Positions 19,987-29,123 are shown, counted from the stretch's first letter. The stretch is 64,000 nucleotides of DNA from Hydrogenophaga crocea (GCF_011388215.1 NZ_CP049989.1:2108001-2172000); one strand, 5' to 3'. Notes: generated by a model not told the origin, from the letters alone. Numbers and translations are program-made.

Positions 19987-20847
19987 TTGCGCATCGCCAC
20001 CTTCATCCACCAGGGCCAACGCCGCGTTGGCCAGGTTTCGGCCGATGGCCTGTCCGTCACCGCGTTCGCGCTGCCGCCCGAGCAGGCCGCGCTCGGCGCG
20101 CTCGCGCTGATCGGCGCGGCCACGCCCGCCACCGAGGGCGCGGCGATCGCGCTGTCGTCGGTGCGGGTGGAAGCGCCCATCCCGCGCCCGCGCCGCAACA
20201 TCTGGTGCGTGGGCCGCAACTACCACGAGCACGCCAAGGAGCTGCAGGGCTCGGTGTTCAAGAACAACAACGCCAACCCCGCGGCCTGGCCCATCGTGTT
20301 CACCAAGGTGCCCGAGTGCGTGGTGGGCCCGACCGACCCCGTGCAACTGCCCGGCGACGCGGTGTCGGCCCAGATCGACTACGAGGCCGAGCTCGCGGTG
20401 GTCATCGGCACCGGCGGCAAGAACATCGCCAAGGCCGACGCCATGCGCCACGTGTGGGGCTACACCGTGGTCAACGACGTGACCGCGCGCGACGTGCAGA
20501 TGCGCCACCAGCAGTGGGACATGGGCAAGAGCTTCGACACCTTCTGCCCCATGGGCCCGTGGATCGTGACCGCCGACGAACTCGACGGCCAGCACACGCG
20601 CGTGCGCTGCTGGGTCAACGGCGAGCTGCGCCAGGACGGCCGCACCGAAGACCTGATCTTCGACATCCCGACGCTGATCGAAACCGTCTCGCGCGGCATC
20701 ACGCTGTACCCGGGCGACGTGATCGCCACCGGCACGCCCGCGGGCGTGGGGCTGGGCCTGAACCCGCCGCAGTTCCTGCGCAACGGCGACGTGGTGCGCA
20801 TCGAGATCGACGGCATCGGACAGATCGAAAACCGCTTCGTGGCCTGA
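19987..20847 (+). CDS. Fumarylacetoacetate hydrolase (FAH) family protein
   Basis: A 286-residue enzyme. The best start is TTG at 19987, preceded by GAGGAG and giving LRIATFIHQGQRRVGQV; no ATG fits the family N-terminus. The catalytic domain contains NIWCVGRNYHEHAKEL, the metal-binding acidic set in QIDYEAELAVVIGTGG, YTVVNDVTARDVQ, and VIATGTPAGVGLG. FAH-family enzymes hydrolyse or decarboxylate/isomerise acylpyruvate-type products of aromatic or sugar-acid breakdown. It is followed 32 nt later by a TctC-type binding protein and is probably repressed by the divergent GntR regulator. The exact substrate is unknown. Confidence 0.88.
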   Translation: MRIATFIHQGQRRVGQVSADGLSVTAFALPPEQAALGALALIGAATPATEGAAIALSSVRVEAPIPRPRRNIWCVGRNYHEHAKELQGSVFKNNNANPAAWPIVFTKVPECVVGPTDPVQLPGDAVSAQIDYEAELAVVIGTGGKNIAKADAMRHVWGYTVVNDVTARDVQMRHQQWDMGKSFDTFCPMGPWIVTADELDGQHTRVRCWVNGELRQDGRTEDLIFDIPTLIETVSRGITLYPGDVIATGTPAGVGLGLNPPQFLRNGDVVRIEIDGIGQIENRFVA

Positions 20848-20879
20848 GCCACGGCCCCCCCCCAGAGGAGACAACACGC

Positions 20880-21860
20880 ATGAACCGACAACAGTTCCAC
20901 CGCGCCGCCGCCGCGGCCCTGCTGGGCCTGGCCACGCTGGCCAGCGCCTGGGCGCAAGACGCCTACCCGAGCAAGCCCGTGAACATGGTGGTGCCCTTCC
21001 CGCCCGGCGGCGTGGCCGACGTGGTGGGCCGCCCCGTGGCCGAGGCCATGGCGCGCCACCTCAACCAGTCCGTGGTGGTGGTCAACCGCGCGGGCGCGGG
21101 GGGCGGCATCGGCATGGCCCAGGTGGCCAAGGCCGCGCCCGATGGCTACACCGTGCTGATGGCGCTGTCGTCGCTGGTGGTGCTGCCCGAGGCCGACCGC
21201 ATCCTGCAGCGCGCGCCCATGTTCGAGATCAACCAGCTGATCCCGATCGCGCGCATGACGGCCGACCCCACGGTGCTGGTGATGCGCGCCGACAGCCCCT
21301 GGAAAACCTATGCCGACTTCGTGGCGCACGCGCGCGCCAACCCCGGCCGCGTGACCTTCGGCTCCTCGGGCAACTACGGCACCATGCACGTGCCCATGGA
21401 GCAGCTCAAGGCGGCCACCAACACCTTCATGCTGCACGTGCCCTACACCGGCGCGGGGCCGGCCATCGTGGGCCTGCTCGGCGGCCAGGTGGATGCCATC
21501 GCCACCGGGCCGGCGAGCGCGGTGCAGCACATCAAGGGCGGTCGGCTGCGCGCGCTCGCGCACTGGGGCGAGGGCCGGCTCGCGCTGCTGCCGGACGTGC
21601 CGAGCTTCAAGGAGCTCGGCGTGAACATCGGCTATTCGCAGTGGGCCGGCCTGTTCGCGCCCGCGGGCACCCCGCCCGCGGTGGTGGACAAGCTGCGCGA
21701 GGCCGCGCGCGCCGCGGTGCGCGACGAGCGCACTATCCAGACCATGACCAGCGCGGGCACGCAGTTCCAGTACCAGGACGCGGCCGAGTTCGACGCCTTC
21801 GTGAAGGCCGACGCCGCCGCCATGAAGGCGGTGGTGCAGCGCATCGGCAAGGTGAACTGA
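20880..21860 (+). CDS. Bug/TctC-family substrate-binding protein
   Basis: A 326-residue periplasmic binding protein with a signal peptide (MNRQQFHRAAAAALLGLATL, cleaved near SAWAQD) and the Bug signature KPVNMVVPFPPGGVADVVG. Further hallmarks are PGRVTFGSSGNYGTMHVPME and LHVPYTGAGPAIVGLLGGQ. AGAGG lies just before the ATG at 20880. It is co-directional with the FAH-family gene, so it probably captures the acid that the hydrolase pathway consumes. It converges on the lipoprotein gene at 21876. Confidence 0.92.
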   Translation: MNRQQFHRAAAAALLGLATLASAWAQDAYPSKPVNMVVPFPPGGVADVVGRPVAEAMARHLNQSVVVVNRAGAGGGIGMAQVAKAAPDGYTVLMALSSLVVLPEADRILQRAPMFEINQLIPIARMTADPTVLVMRADSPWKTYADFVAHARANPGRVTFGSSGNYGTMHVPMEQLKAATNTFMLHVPYTGAGPAIVGLLGGQVDAIATGPASAVQHIKGGRLRALAHWGEGRLALLPDVPSFKELGVNIGYSQWAGLFAPAGTPPAVVDKLREAARAAVRDERTIQTMTSAGTQFQYQDAAEFDAFVKADAAAMKAVVQRIGKVN

Positions 21861-21875
21861 GGCCGGCGCGCGCGC

Positions 21876-22538
21876 TCAGCGTGCGCGCGGGGCCACGGTG
21901 TCGATGCGCCGCTGAAGGCGCTCGACCGTGGCGGTGTCGCCCGCGGCCAGCGCCGCGCGCTGCTGCACCATGAGCCAGGCCAGCAAGGGCCGCGACCACC
22001 CCTGTTCGCTGGCCGTGTCCGCCGCGAGCCGCTGCAGCGCCGGGCTCGCCTGGCCGCGCTGCAGGGCCGCGCCCGCGGCCACCAGGCGCGTCACGGGATC
22101 GTCCACGTGCTGCAGCGCGGTGGCGGCGTCGGCCGCGAGCAGCGCCGCGCGGTGCGCGGGCGGCAGCCGCTCGGCGTCGCCGGGCAGCGGCGCGTTCGAG
22201 AGGTAGCGCGCGTAGGCCGCGTCATCGGGCGCGGCGTCCACCGCCAGGGCGCTGAAGCCCGTGCAGGGGCCGAAATCGAGCGTGGCCACGCGCAGCGCGC
22301 AGCGGTGCAGTTCGGCGCGGGCCACCAGGCCGGGCTGGCCGGTGCGCGCGAGCGCGGCGCGCGCGCGGCCGAATTCGGCGGCCTCCACCGCGTCGCGGCC
22401 TTCGAGCCAGGCGATGGCCGCGGCGTCGAGGCCGCTGCGCGCGGTGGTCTGCCACGCGGGCGGCGGCGGGTTCGACGAACAGGCCGCGAGGGCCAGCGAC
22501 AGGGCACACGCGGGCAGGGACAGGCTCAGGCGTTTCAT
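21876..22538 (-). CDS. Lipoprotein of unknown function in the MCE operon
   Basis: A 220-residue predicted lipoprotein: a signal peptide with lipobox LAAC (MKRLSLSLPACALSLALAAC) followed by SSNPPPP. The mature part is Ala/Leu-rich and helical (GLDAAAIAWLEGRDAVEAAE, AALLAADAATALQHVDD), possibly TPR-like. It does not look like the usual DUF330/PqiC partner of MCE systems. Its ATG overlaps the MCE gene's stop (ATGA), so it is translationally coupled to it and probably acts at the outer membrane with it. No closer family is recognised. Confidence 0.7.
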   Translation of the reverse strand: MKRLSLSLPACALSLALAACSSNPPPPAWQTTARSGLDAAAIAWLEGRDAVEAAEFGRARAALARTGQPGLVARAELHRCALRVATLDFGPCTGFSALAVDAAPDDAAYARYLSNAPLPGDAERLPPAHRAALLAADAATALQHVDDPVTRLVAAGAALQRGQASPALQRLAADTASEQGWSRPLLAWLMVQQRAALAAGDTATVERLQRRIDTVAPRAR

Positions 22539-23569
22539 GGCAGGCGGATCTCCGAGCCGCGCGGATCGCGGGCGAACGGCCACTTGCGGTTCACCTCGTC
22601 GATCAAGCCGTCGATCTTGCGCAGGCTGCTTTCCACATCGGCACGCAGCGTGCCCAGGTCGGTGGTGGCGGCGCGCGTGTTGCTGGCCACGCCCTGGGCC
22701 TCGACCAGCACCGCGTCGAGCTTCTGCAGGCTGCCGCGCGCCTCCTGCAACAGGCCGTTGAGCTGCGACACGCTCGCGCGCACGTCGCCCACCACGCTGC
22801 CCTCCCCGGGGGCCGCGCCCTGGCCGAAGACCTGCCGGTCGGCATTGGCCACCAGGCCGTCAAGCCGCGCGGCGAGCGCGTCGGCGCGCGCGATCAGCGC
22901 GTTGCTGCGCGCCAGCGCCTCACCGAGCTGTTTGGCGTCGGCCTCGTTGCCCACCAGCACACCGAGCGCGCCGTGCGGGCCGTTGAGCTTGTCGGTGGTG
23001 GCCTGCAGGTTGGCCAGCGTGCGGTTGATGGCTGCGCCCTCGCGCGTCATGGCGTTGAGGTTGTCGAGCAGCGCGCGCACCGAGGCCGTGAGCTGCGGGA
23101 TCTCGGCCGCCACGTCGCCGCGCAGCACGGTGCGCTCGGCGCCCGGGGGCAGCGGCGGGTCGTCGAGCACGCCGCTGAAGGCGCGGATGCGCGTGCCGCC
23201 CACGAGGCCGCGCTCCATGGTGAAGATGCTCGAGGTGCGCAGCCACTTGGCGTCTTTTTCCGCCACGTCGATCAGGATGCGCGCATTGCCGTCGGCCCCG
23301 AGCTCCACGCGCGTGACACGGCCGATGGGAAAGCCCGCGAAGGTCATGTCCAGGCCCACGTTCACGCCCTCGGCGTCGTCGGCGATCAGCACCAGGCGCT
23401 GCGTGGGATCGAAGGCGCCGCGCGCGAACAGCACGTAGAGCGTGGAGCCCAGCACCAGCAGCAGCGTGAGCGCCATGAGCAGCGCGGCCTTGAATTCGAG
23501 CGCGCGCACCGGCGGCGGTTCGGGCACCAGGGGCTCGTCGGGCTCGGGGGCGCGTTCGGTGGGCTGCAT
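22535..23569 (-). CDS. MCE-domain protein (MlaD-like)
   Basis: A 344-residue inner-membrane protein. A proline-rich cytoplasmic N-terminus is followed by one membrane segment near residues 28-48 (AALLMALTLLLVLGSTLYVLF). The MCE domain comes next, with RLVLIADDAEGVNVGLDMTF, AGFPIGRVTRVELGADG, then a long periplasmic helical region. MCE proteins form hexameric tunnels that move phospholipids or other hydrophobic molecules between membranes with an MlaE permease and an MlaF ATPase. The permease gene is 2 nt upstream and a lipoprotein is coupled downstream, but no ATPase gene is adjacent. Confidence 0.88.
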   Translation of the reverse strand: MQPTERAPEPDEPLVPEPPPVRALEFKAALLMALTLLLVLGSTLYVLFARGAFDPTQRLVLIADDAEGVNVGLDMTFAGFPIGRVTRVELGADGNARILIDVAEKDAKWLRTSSIFTMERGLVGGTRIRAFSGVLDDPPLPPGAERTVLRGDVAAEIPQLTASVRALLDNLNAMTREGAAINRTLANLQATTDKLNGPHGALGVLVGNEADAKQLGEALARSNALIARADALAARLDGLVANADRQVFGQGAAPGEGSVVGDVRASVSQLNGLLQEARGSLQKLDAVLVEAQGVASNTRAATTDLGTLRADVESSLRKIDGLIDEVNRKWPFARDPRGSEIRLP

Positions 23570-23571
23570 GT

Positions 23572-24384
23572 TCAGTAATAGTTGCCGGCGAGCGAGGCGA
23601 TCTCCACCATCAGCAGCACCGAGAACAGCCGCGCGAACGCGGTCATGTCGCTGTGCGCGCGGTAGCGGCCGTGTTCGTCGGGCTCGGCCGCGCCGGCCAG
23701 CGGCACCACCGCCACCGCGAGGCTGAAGAAGGCGGTCTTGAGCACGAAGATCAGCGAGACCACGGGGCTGAACACGCGCCCCACGTCGTGGGTGTAGGAC
23801 GGCAGGGCCCAGGGCGAGAAGCCGTGCACGAGCAGGTAGGTGAGCACCAGCGCCACCACGCCCGACAGCGAGGCCAGCAGCACCACCGCGTGGCCGCTGG
23901 CCAGCGCGCGCGGCAGCAGCGTGCCCGCGAGCCCGGCGATGCCCGGGATGTGCCGGCCCGCGCGCTGGCGCGCATCGAGCTGCTGGCGCAGCTGCTCGGC
24001 ACCCGGCATGGCGTGGCGCAGGGCCACGAACAGCGCGGCGAACAGCGGAATGAGTTCGAGCACCAGGGTCCGCACCAGCACCTCGAGCGCGTACTGCGAC
24101 AGGCCGTAGCTCGCGGCCGTGGCCGTGACGATGCGGATGATGACCAGGCTGATCAGCGCCGACAGCACCAGGAACCAGGGCAGCATGGGCCACACCGCCA
24201 CCACCAGGTGCGACAGCACCTGGCGCGCGCGCGGCCCGGTATAACTCGAGGGCGAGAGCATGAGCACCACGATCTGCGCCGCCATCTGCAGCGTGTGCCA
24301 CCAGGCCCGCACCTGGGCGCGCCGGCGCCGCACCTGGCGCAGCAGGCTGCTGTCGATGTCGGCAATGGCACGCATGCGACGCAT
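23572..24384 (-). CDS. MlaE-family ABC permease
   Basis: A 270-residue membrane protein of the MlaE/YrbE permease family. It has an N-terminal interfacial helix and about five membrane segments, including VVAVWPMLPWFLVLSALISLV, ALEVLVRTLVLELIPLFAAL and VVLLASLSGVVALVLTYLLV. It should form the membrane core of a lipid transporter with the MCE protein encoded 2 nt downstream. Two near start codons exist (24384 and 24375). The expected MlaF-type ATPase is missing: the upstream neighbour is a divergent acyl-CoA synthetase, so the ATPase must be elsewhere. Confidence 0.85.
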   Translation of the reverse strand: MRRMRAIADIDSSLLRQVRRRRAQVRAWWHTLQMAAQIVVLMLSPSSYTGPRARQVLSHLVVAVWPMLPWFLVLSALISLVIIRIVTATAASYGLSQYALEVLVRTLVLELIPLFAALFVALRHAMPGAEQLRQQLDARQRAGRHIPGIAGLAGTLLPRALASGHAVVLLASLSGVVALVLTYLLVHGFSPWALPSYTHDVGRVFSPVVSLIFVLKTAFFSLAVAVVPLAGAAEPDEHGRYRAHSDMTAFARLFSVLLMVEIASLAGNYY

Positions 24385-24447
24385 GATAGCCAGCGCTTGT
24401 GCCACGCTCGCGCGCTCGAAGGTAAGCAAACGCAGGAGACACCCGAG

Positions 24448-26016
24448 ATGACCACCGCCCTCGCCCCGGCCGTGCGCCGCCAGACCATCGCCGATGCGCT
24501 GCACCGCACCGCCCTGCGCCTGCCCGACAAGCTCGCCATCGCCTGCGGCGACACGCGCTGGAGCTATGCCGACTTCAATGCCCTGGTGACGCGCCTGGCC
24601 GCCGGCCTGGCGCAACTGGGCGTGGCCGAGGGCGACAAGGTGGCCGTGCTGGCGCGCAACTCGCACGGCTTCGCGGCGCTGCGCTTCGCGCTCGCGCGGC
24701 GCGGCGCGGTGCTGGTGCCCATCAACTTCATGCTCAAGGCCGACGAGGTCGCCTACATCCTGCGCCACGCGGGCGCCAAGACCCTGGCCACCGACAGCGG
24801 CCTCGCCGAACTCGCGCGCGCGGCCGCCGCGCTCGACACCGCGGTGGAGCGCTTCATCTGGCTGCCCAGCGAAGACCCCACCGAGCCCGATCCGGCCATG
24901 CACCGATTCGATCACCTCGCCGCCTGCGCCGACCCGCTGCCCGAGGTGTCGCTGCAAAGCACCGACGTGGCTCAGATCGTCTACACCAGCGGCACCGAGT
25001 CCATGCCCAAGGGCGCCATGCTCACCCACGACGCGGTGCTGTGGCAGTACGTGAGCTGCGTGATCAACGCCGAGATCGCCGAGGCCGACGTGGCGCTGCA
25101 CGCGCTGCCGCTGTACCACTGCGCCCAGCTCGACGTGTTCTTCGGGCCCGCGATCTACATCGGCAGCAGCAACGTGATCACGGGCAAGCCCGTGCCCGAC
25201 CACCTGCTCAACCTGCTCGAGCAGCACCGCATCACGAGCTTCTTCGCGCCGCCCACGGTGTGGATCGCGCTGCTGCGCTCGCCGGCCTTCGACGCCGCGC
25301 GCCTGAAGCACCTGGCCAAGGGCTACTACGGCGCGTCCATCATGCCGGTGGAGGTGTTGAAGGAGCTCGCCGCGCGCCTGCCCGCGGTGCGGCTGTGGAA
25401 CCTCTACGGCCAGACCGAGATCGCGCCGCTGGCCACCCTGCTCGGCCCCGACGACCAGCTGCGCAAGCCCGGCTCCTGCGGCAAGGCGGTGCTCAACGTG
25501 GAAACGCGCGTGGTCAACGAGGCCATGGAAGACGTGCTGCCGGGCGAAGTCGGCGAGGTGGTGCACCGCTCGCCGCACCTGATGCTGGGCTACTTCAACG
25601 ACCCGGAAAAAACCGCGGCCGCGTTCTCCGGCGACTGGTTCCACAGCGGCGACCTCGCCACGCTCGACGACGAGGGCTACATCACCATCGTCGACCGCAA
25701 GAAGGACATGATCAAGACCGGCGGCGAGAACGTGGCCAGCCGCGAGGTCGAAGAAATGATCTACCGCCTGACGGCCGTGAGCGAGGTGGCGGTGATCGGC
25801 CTGCCCGACCCGAAGTGGGTCGAGGCCGTGACCGCGGTGATCGTGGTGAAGGCCGGCCACACGCTCAGCGAAGACGAAGTGATCGCACATTGCGCCGCGA
25901 ACATGGCGGGCTTCAAGGCCCCCAAGCGCGTGGTGTTCACCGAAGCGCTGCCCAAGAACCCGAGCGGCAAGCTGCTCAAGCGCGAGCTGCGGCTGCGGCA
26001 CGCGCAGCAGGGCTGA
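24448..26016 (+). CDS. Acyl-CoA synthetase (AMP-binding family)
   Basis: A 522-residue adenylate-forming enzyme activating a carboxylic (probably fatty or aromatic) acid to its CoA thioester. Motif A10-type IVYTSGTESMPKGAMLTH binds ATP phosphates; WNLYGQTEIAPL, FHSGDLATLDDEGY and DRKKDMIKTGGENV are the adenylation core; and the C-terminal catalytic Lys lies in NPSGKLLKREL. The ATG at 24448 follows a GGAGA. The large open frame upstream of it is antisense to the permease gene. It is divergent from the MlaE-like operon, with 63 nt between starts. Confidence 0.93.
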   Translation: MTTALAPAVRRQTIADALHRTALRLPDKLAIACGDTRWSYADFNALVTRLAAGLAQLGVAEGDKVAVLARNSHGFAALRFALARRGAVLVPINFMLKADEVAYILRHAGAKTLATDSGLAELARAAAALDTAVERFIWLPSEDPTEPDPAMHRFDHLAACADPLPEVSLQSTDVAQIVYTSGTESMPKGAMLTHDAVLWQYVSCVINAEIAEADVALHALPLYHCAQLDVFFGPAIYIGSSNVITGKPVPDHLLNLLEQHRITSFFAPPTVWIALLRSPAFDAARLKHLAKGYYGASIMPVEVLKELAARLPAVRLWNLYGQTEIAPLATLLGPDDQLRKPGSCGKAVLNVETRVVNEAMEDVLPGEVGEVVHRSPHLMLGYFNDPEKTAAAFSGDWFHSGDLATLDDEGYITIVDRKKDMIKTGGENVASREVEEMIYRLTAVSEVAVIGLPDPKWVEAVTAVIVVKAGHTLSEDEVIAHCAANMAGFKAPKRVVFTEALPKNPSGKLLKRELRLRHAQQG

Positions 26017-26022
26017 GCCCCC

Positions 26023-27099
26023 TCAGCGCTGCGCCAGCGCCCAGGCCACGTGCTCGCGCACCAGCGCGCTCGGGTGCTCGGCGCGCGCCCGCAGCGCCCG
26101 GGCCAGCGCCGGGTCGCCGGTGGTGCGCCAGGCGTTGCCCAGGCCCACGGCCAGGTTGCGCAGCCAGCGCTCGTGGCCGATGCGGCGGATGGCGCTGCCT
26201 TCGGTGCGGCGCAGGAACTCGGCTTCGCTCCAGCCGAACAGTTCGATGAGCGAAGCGCCCGCGAAGCCCTCGCGGGCGTCGAAATCGGGCAGCGTGGCCC
26301 GCTGCGCGAACTTGTTCCAGGGGCAGGCGAGCTGACAGTCGTCGCAGCCGTACACGCGGTTGCCCAGGGGCGCGCGCAGGTCTTCGGGGATGGGGCCGGC
26401 GTGCTCGATGGTGAGGTAGCTGATGCAGCGCCGCGCGTCCACGCGGTACGGCGCGGTGATGGCCTGCGTGGGGCACAGGTCCTGGCAGGCGCTGCAGCTG
26501 CCGCAGTGTTCGCTCACGGGCTCGCTCGGTGGCAGGGCCAGGTCCACGTAGATCTCGCCCAGGAAGAACATCGAGCCCGCCTCGCGGTGCAGCGCGAGCG
26601 TGTGCTTGCCGCGCCAGCCGATGCCGCTGCGCGCGGCCAGTTCCACCTCGAGCACCGGCGCCGAATCGGTGAACACGCGGTGGCCGAACGGGCCCACCGC
26701 GGCAGCGATGCGATCGGCCAGTTGCTGCAGCCGCGCGCGCAGCACCTTGTGGTAGTCGCGGCCCCGCGCGTACACCGACACCACGGCCTCGTGCGGCCGC
26801 TGCTGGCGCTGCCATTCGGCGTCCACCCAGCCCTCGGGCGTGTCGCGCGGCAGGTAGTCCATGCGCGCGGTGATCACGCTCAGCGTGCCCGGCACCAGCT
26901 CGGCCGGGCGCGCGCGTTTGAGGCCGTGCGCGGCCATGTAGGCCATCTCACCGTGGCATCCAGCCGACAACCAGGCCATCAAGCCCGGTTCGGCGGCGCT
27001 CAAATCCACCCCGGCCACCCCGATTTGGGAGAATCCGAGCTGTCGTCCCCAAGCACGCAACTGCGAGACGAGTTGAGCAGCATCCACAACAGCCTTCAT
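26023..27099 (-). CDS. queG: Epoxyqueuosine reductase
   Basis: A 358-residue cobalamin- and Fe-S-dependent enzyme that reduces epoxyqueuosine to queuosine in tRNA. Two 4Fe-4S cysteine sets are visible: CGSCSACQDLCPTQA and CDDCQLACPWNKF, with C232-type ISYLTIEHAGPIPEDLR between them. The N-terminal domain has SGCHGEMAYMA-like AGCHGEMAYMAAH, and the catalytic Asp region is in VFTDSAPVLEVELA. The C-terminal HEAT-like segment ends AWALAQR. Its start region overlaps the head-to-head tsaE frame, so the two genes share a very compact divergent control region. Confidence 0.94.
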   Translation of the reverse strand: MKAVVDAAQLVSQLRAWGRQLGFSQIGVAGVDLSAAEPGLMAWLSAGCHGEMAYMAAHGLKRARPAELVPGTLSVITARMDYLPRDTPEGWVDAEWQRQQRPHEAVVSVYARGRDYHKVLRARLQQLADRIAAAVGPFGHRVFTDSAPVLEVELAARSGIGWRGKHTLALHREAGSMFFLGEIYVDLALPPSEPVSEHCGSCSACQDLCPTQAITAPYRVDARRCISYLTIEHAGPIPEDLRAPLGNRVYGCDDCQLACPWNKFAQRATLPDFDAREGFAGASLIELFGWSEAEFLRRTEGSAIRRIGHERWLRNLAVGLGNAWRTTGDPALARALRARAEHPSALVREHVAWALAQR

Positions 27100-27660
27100 G
27101 GGGCGCCGATCGTAACAACGGCGGCCCCCGCCCGGCCCGACCCCCAGCCCGACACCTGGCAGGGCCGCTGGGCGCACGAGGCAGACACCCAGGCCTTCGC
27201 CCAGCGCCTCGCCCTGTGCCCGGCGCTGGCGCGCGCCACGCTCGCGCTGCACGGTGACCTCGGGGCGGGCAAGACCACCTTCGTGCGCCACCTGCTGCGC
27301 GCGCTCGGCGTGCGCGGGCGCATCAAGAGCCCCACCTACGCGGTGGTCGAGCCCCACAGCGCCATCGACTGCCCGCTGATGCCGCCGGGCGAGCCGCTGT
27401 CCATCTGGCACTTCGACTTCTACCGCTTCAGCGACCCGCGCGAATGGGAGGAAGCGGGCTTTCGGGAACTGTTCGCCAGCCCCGGCCTCAAGCTGGTCGA
27501 ATGGCCCGAGCGCGCCGAGGGCTTCCTGCCCCCCATCGACCTCGACCTGCACATCGACCCCGACCCGATGCCCACAGACCCCGAGCACGACGACGCCCGC
27601 ACGGTGCGCGCCCAGGCCCGCACCCCCCTCGGCCAGACCTTGCTGGCCAGCCTGGCATGA
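27073..27660 (+). CDS. tsaE: tRNA threonylcarbamoyladenosine biosynthesis ATPase TsaE
   Basis: A P-loop ATPase (up to 195 residues) needed with TsaB and TsaD for t6A37 modification of tRNA. Walker A is LHGDLGAGKTTFVRHLLRAL, followed by GRIKSPTYAVVE, WHFDFYRFSDPREWEEAG and LVEWPERAEG, all TsaE hallmarks. No ATG exists in the 5' part; the frame is open far upstream, and TTG at 27073 is the most plausible start. It overlaps the queG start by 27 nt on the opposite strand. The stop overlaps the amiC ATG as ATGA. The family is certain; the start is not. Confidence 0.88.
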   Translation: MSSIHNSLHGAPIVTTAAPARPDPQPDTWQGRWAHEADTQAFAQRLALCPALARATLALHGDLGAGKTTFVRHLLRALGVRGRIKSPTYAVVEPHSAIDCPLMPPGEPLSIWHFDFYRFSDPREWEEAGFRELFASPGLKLVEWPERAEGFLPPIDLDLHIDPDPMPTDPEHDDARTVRAQARTPLGQTLLASLA

Positions 27661-29123
27661 CCGAAGGCCGCGGCTTCACCCTGCCCCGCCGCTCGCTGCT
27701 GCGCGCGGGCTCGCTGGTGCTGCTGCTGGGCGCGGCCCACCTGGCGCGCGGCGCCAGCGTGCTCGCGGTGCGCCTGTGGCCCGCCGAGGACTACACGCGC
27801 GTGACCATCGAGAGCGACGTGCCGCTCAAGGCGCGCTCCTTCCTGGTCGACGAGCCGCCACGGCTGGCGGTGGACATCGAAGGCGTCGACCTGCTGCCCG
27901 GCCTGCGCGAACTGGTGGCGCAGCTGCGCGCCGACGACCCCAACATCGCGGGCCTGCGCGTGGGGCAGAACGCGCCCAACGTGGTGCGGCTGGTGATCGA
28001 CCTCAAGCACACCATCAAGCCGCAGATCTTCAACCTCGAACCGGTCGCGGCCTACCGGCACCGGCTGGTGTTCGACCTCTACCCCACGCAGGCGCCCGAC
28101 CCGCTCGAGCAGCTCATCGCGCAGCGCCTGAAGGAGCGCGACGCCGCGAGCCAGCGCGCGGCCGACGCCATGGCGCGCGAAACCGGCCCGCTCGCGCAGT
28201 CCACGCCGGCGCCGGCCACGCCCCTGGGCGGCCCCGCGGCCGACCCGCTGGGCGAGCTGATCGCGCGCGCCAACCGCCCCGGCGCCGATCTCAAGCCGCC
28301 CGGCCCGCACGACGACAGCCCGGTGATCGAGCCCACGCCGCCCGCGGGCATTGCGTCCAAGCGCCGGCCCGGCACGGGCACGGCCCCGGCGCGCAAGACC
28401 GAGCGCCTGATCGTGGTCGCGCTCGACCCGGGCCACGGCGGCGAAGACCCCGGCGCCATCGGCCCGCGCGGCACGCAGGAGAAGGTGGTGGTGCTGCAGA
28501 TCGCGCGCAAGCTGCGCGACCGCATCAACGCCGCCACGGTCAACGGCAGCCCCATGCGCGCCTACATGACGCGCGACCAAGACTTCTTCGTGCCGCTGGG
28601 CACGCGCGTGAGCAAGGCCCAGCGCGTGCGCGCCGACCTGTTCATCAGCATCCACGCCGACGCCTTCATGAGCCCCAAGCCCGCGGGCGCGAGCGTGTAC
28701 GCGCTGAGCACGCGCGGCGCGAGCTCGGCCGCGGCGCGCTGGATGGCCGACAAGGAGAACGCGTCCGACCTCGTGGGCGGCGCCAACGTGAAGGTGAAAG
28801 ACGCCACCGTGCAGCGCGCCATGCTCGACATGAGCACCACCGCGCAGATCAACGACAGCCTGAAGATCGGCAGCAAGCTGCTGGGCGAGGTCGAGCGCGT
28901 GGGCAAGCTGCACAAGCCGCGCGTGGAACAGGCCAACTTCGCGGTGCTTCGCGCGCCCGACATCCCCAGCGTGCTGGTCGAAACCGCCTTCATCAGCAAC
29001 CCCGACGAAGAGCGCCGCCTCAACGACCCGAAGTACCAGAACGAACTCGCCGACGCGCTGGTGCGCGGCATCGTGAAGTACTTCGAGGCCAACCCGCCGC
29101 TGGCGCGCACGCGGCAGATCTGA
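27657..29123 (+). CDS. amiC: N-acetylmuramoyl-L-alanine amidase (AmiC-like)
   Basis: A 488-residue exported amidase that cleaves septal peptidoglycan during daughter-cell separation. A twin-arginine-type signal (LPRRSLLRAGSLVLLLGAA) precedes an AMIN domain at residues about 35-145 (VTIESDVPLKARSFLVDEP). A Pro-rich linker leads to the Amidase_3 catalytic domain with LDPGHGGEDPGAIGPRGTQE, DLFISIHADAF and VLVETAFISNPDEE, which hold the zinc His/Glu residues. The export signal and AMIN domain match AmiC/AmiA practice. It is translationally coupled to tsaE (ATGA), the common tsaE-amiC order. Confidence 0.94.
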   Translation: MTEGRGFTLPRRSLLRAGSLVLLLGAAHLARGASVLAVRLWPAEDYTRVTIESDVPLKARSFLVDEPPRLAVDIEGVDLLPGLRELVAQLRADDPNIAGLRVGQNAPNVVRLVIDLKHTIKPQIFNLEPVAAYRHRLVFDLYPTQAPDPLEQLIAQRLKERDAASQRAADAMARETGPLAQSTPAPATPLGGPAADPLGELIARANRPGADLKPPGPHDDSPVIEPTPPAGIASKRRPGTGTAPARKTERLIVVALDPGHGGEDPGAIGPRGTQEKVVVLQIARKLRDRINAATVNGSPMRAYMTRDQDFFVPLGTRVSKAQRVRADLFISIHADAFMSPKPAGASVYALSTRGASSAAARWMADKENASDLVGGANVKVKDATVQRAMLDMSTTAQINDSLKIGSKLLGEVERVGKLHKPRVEQANFAVLRAPDIPSVLVETAFISNPDEERRLNDPKYQNELADALVRGIVKYFEANPPLARTRQI

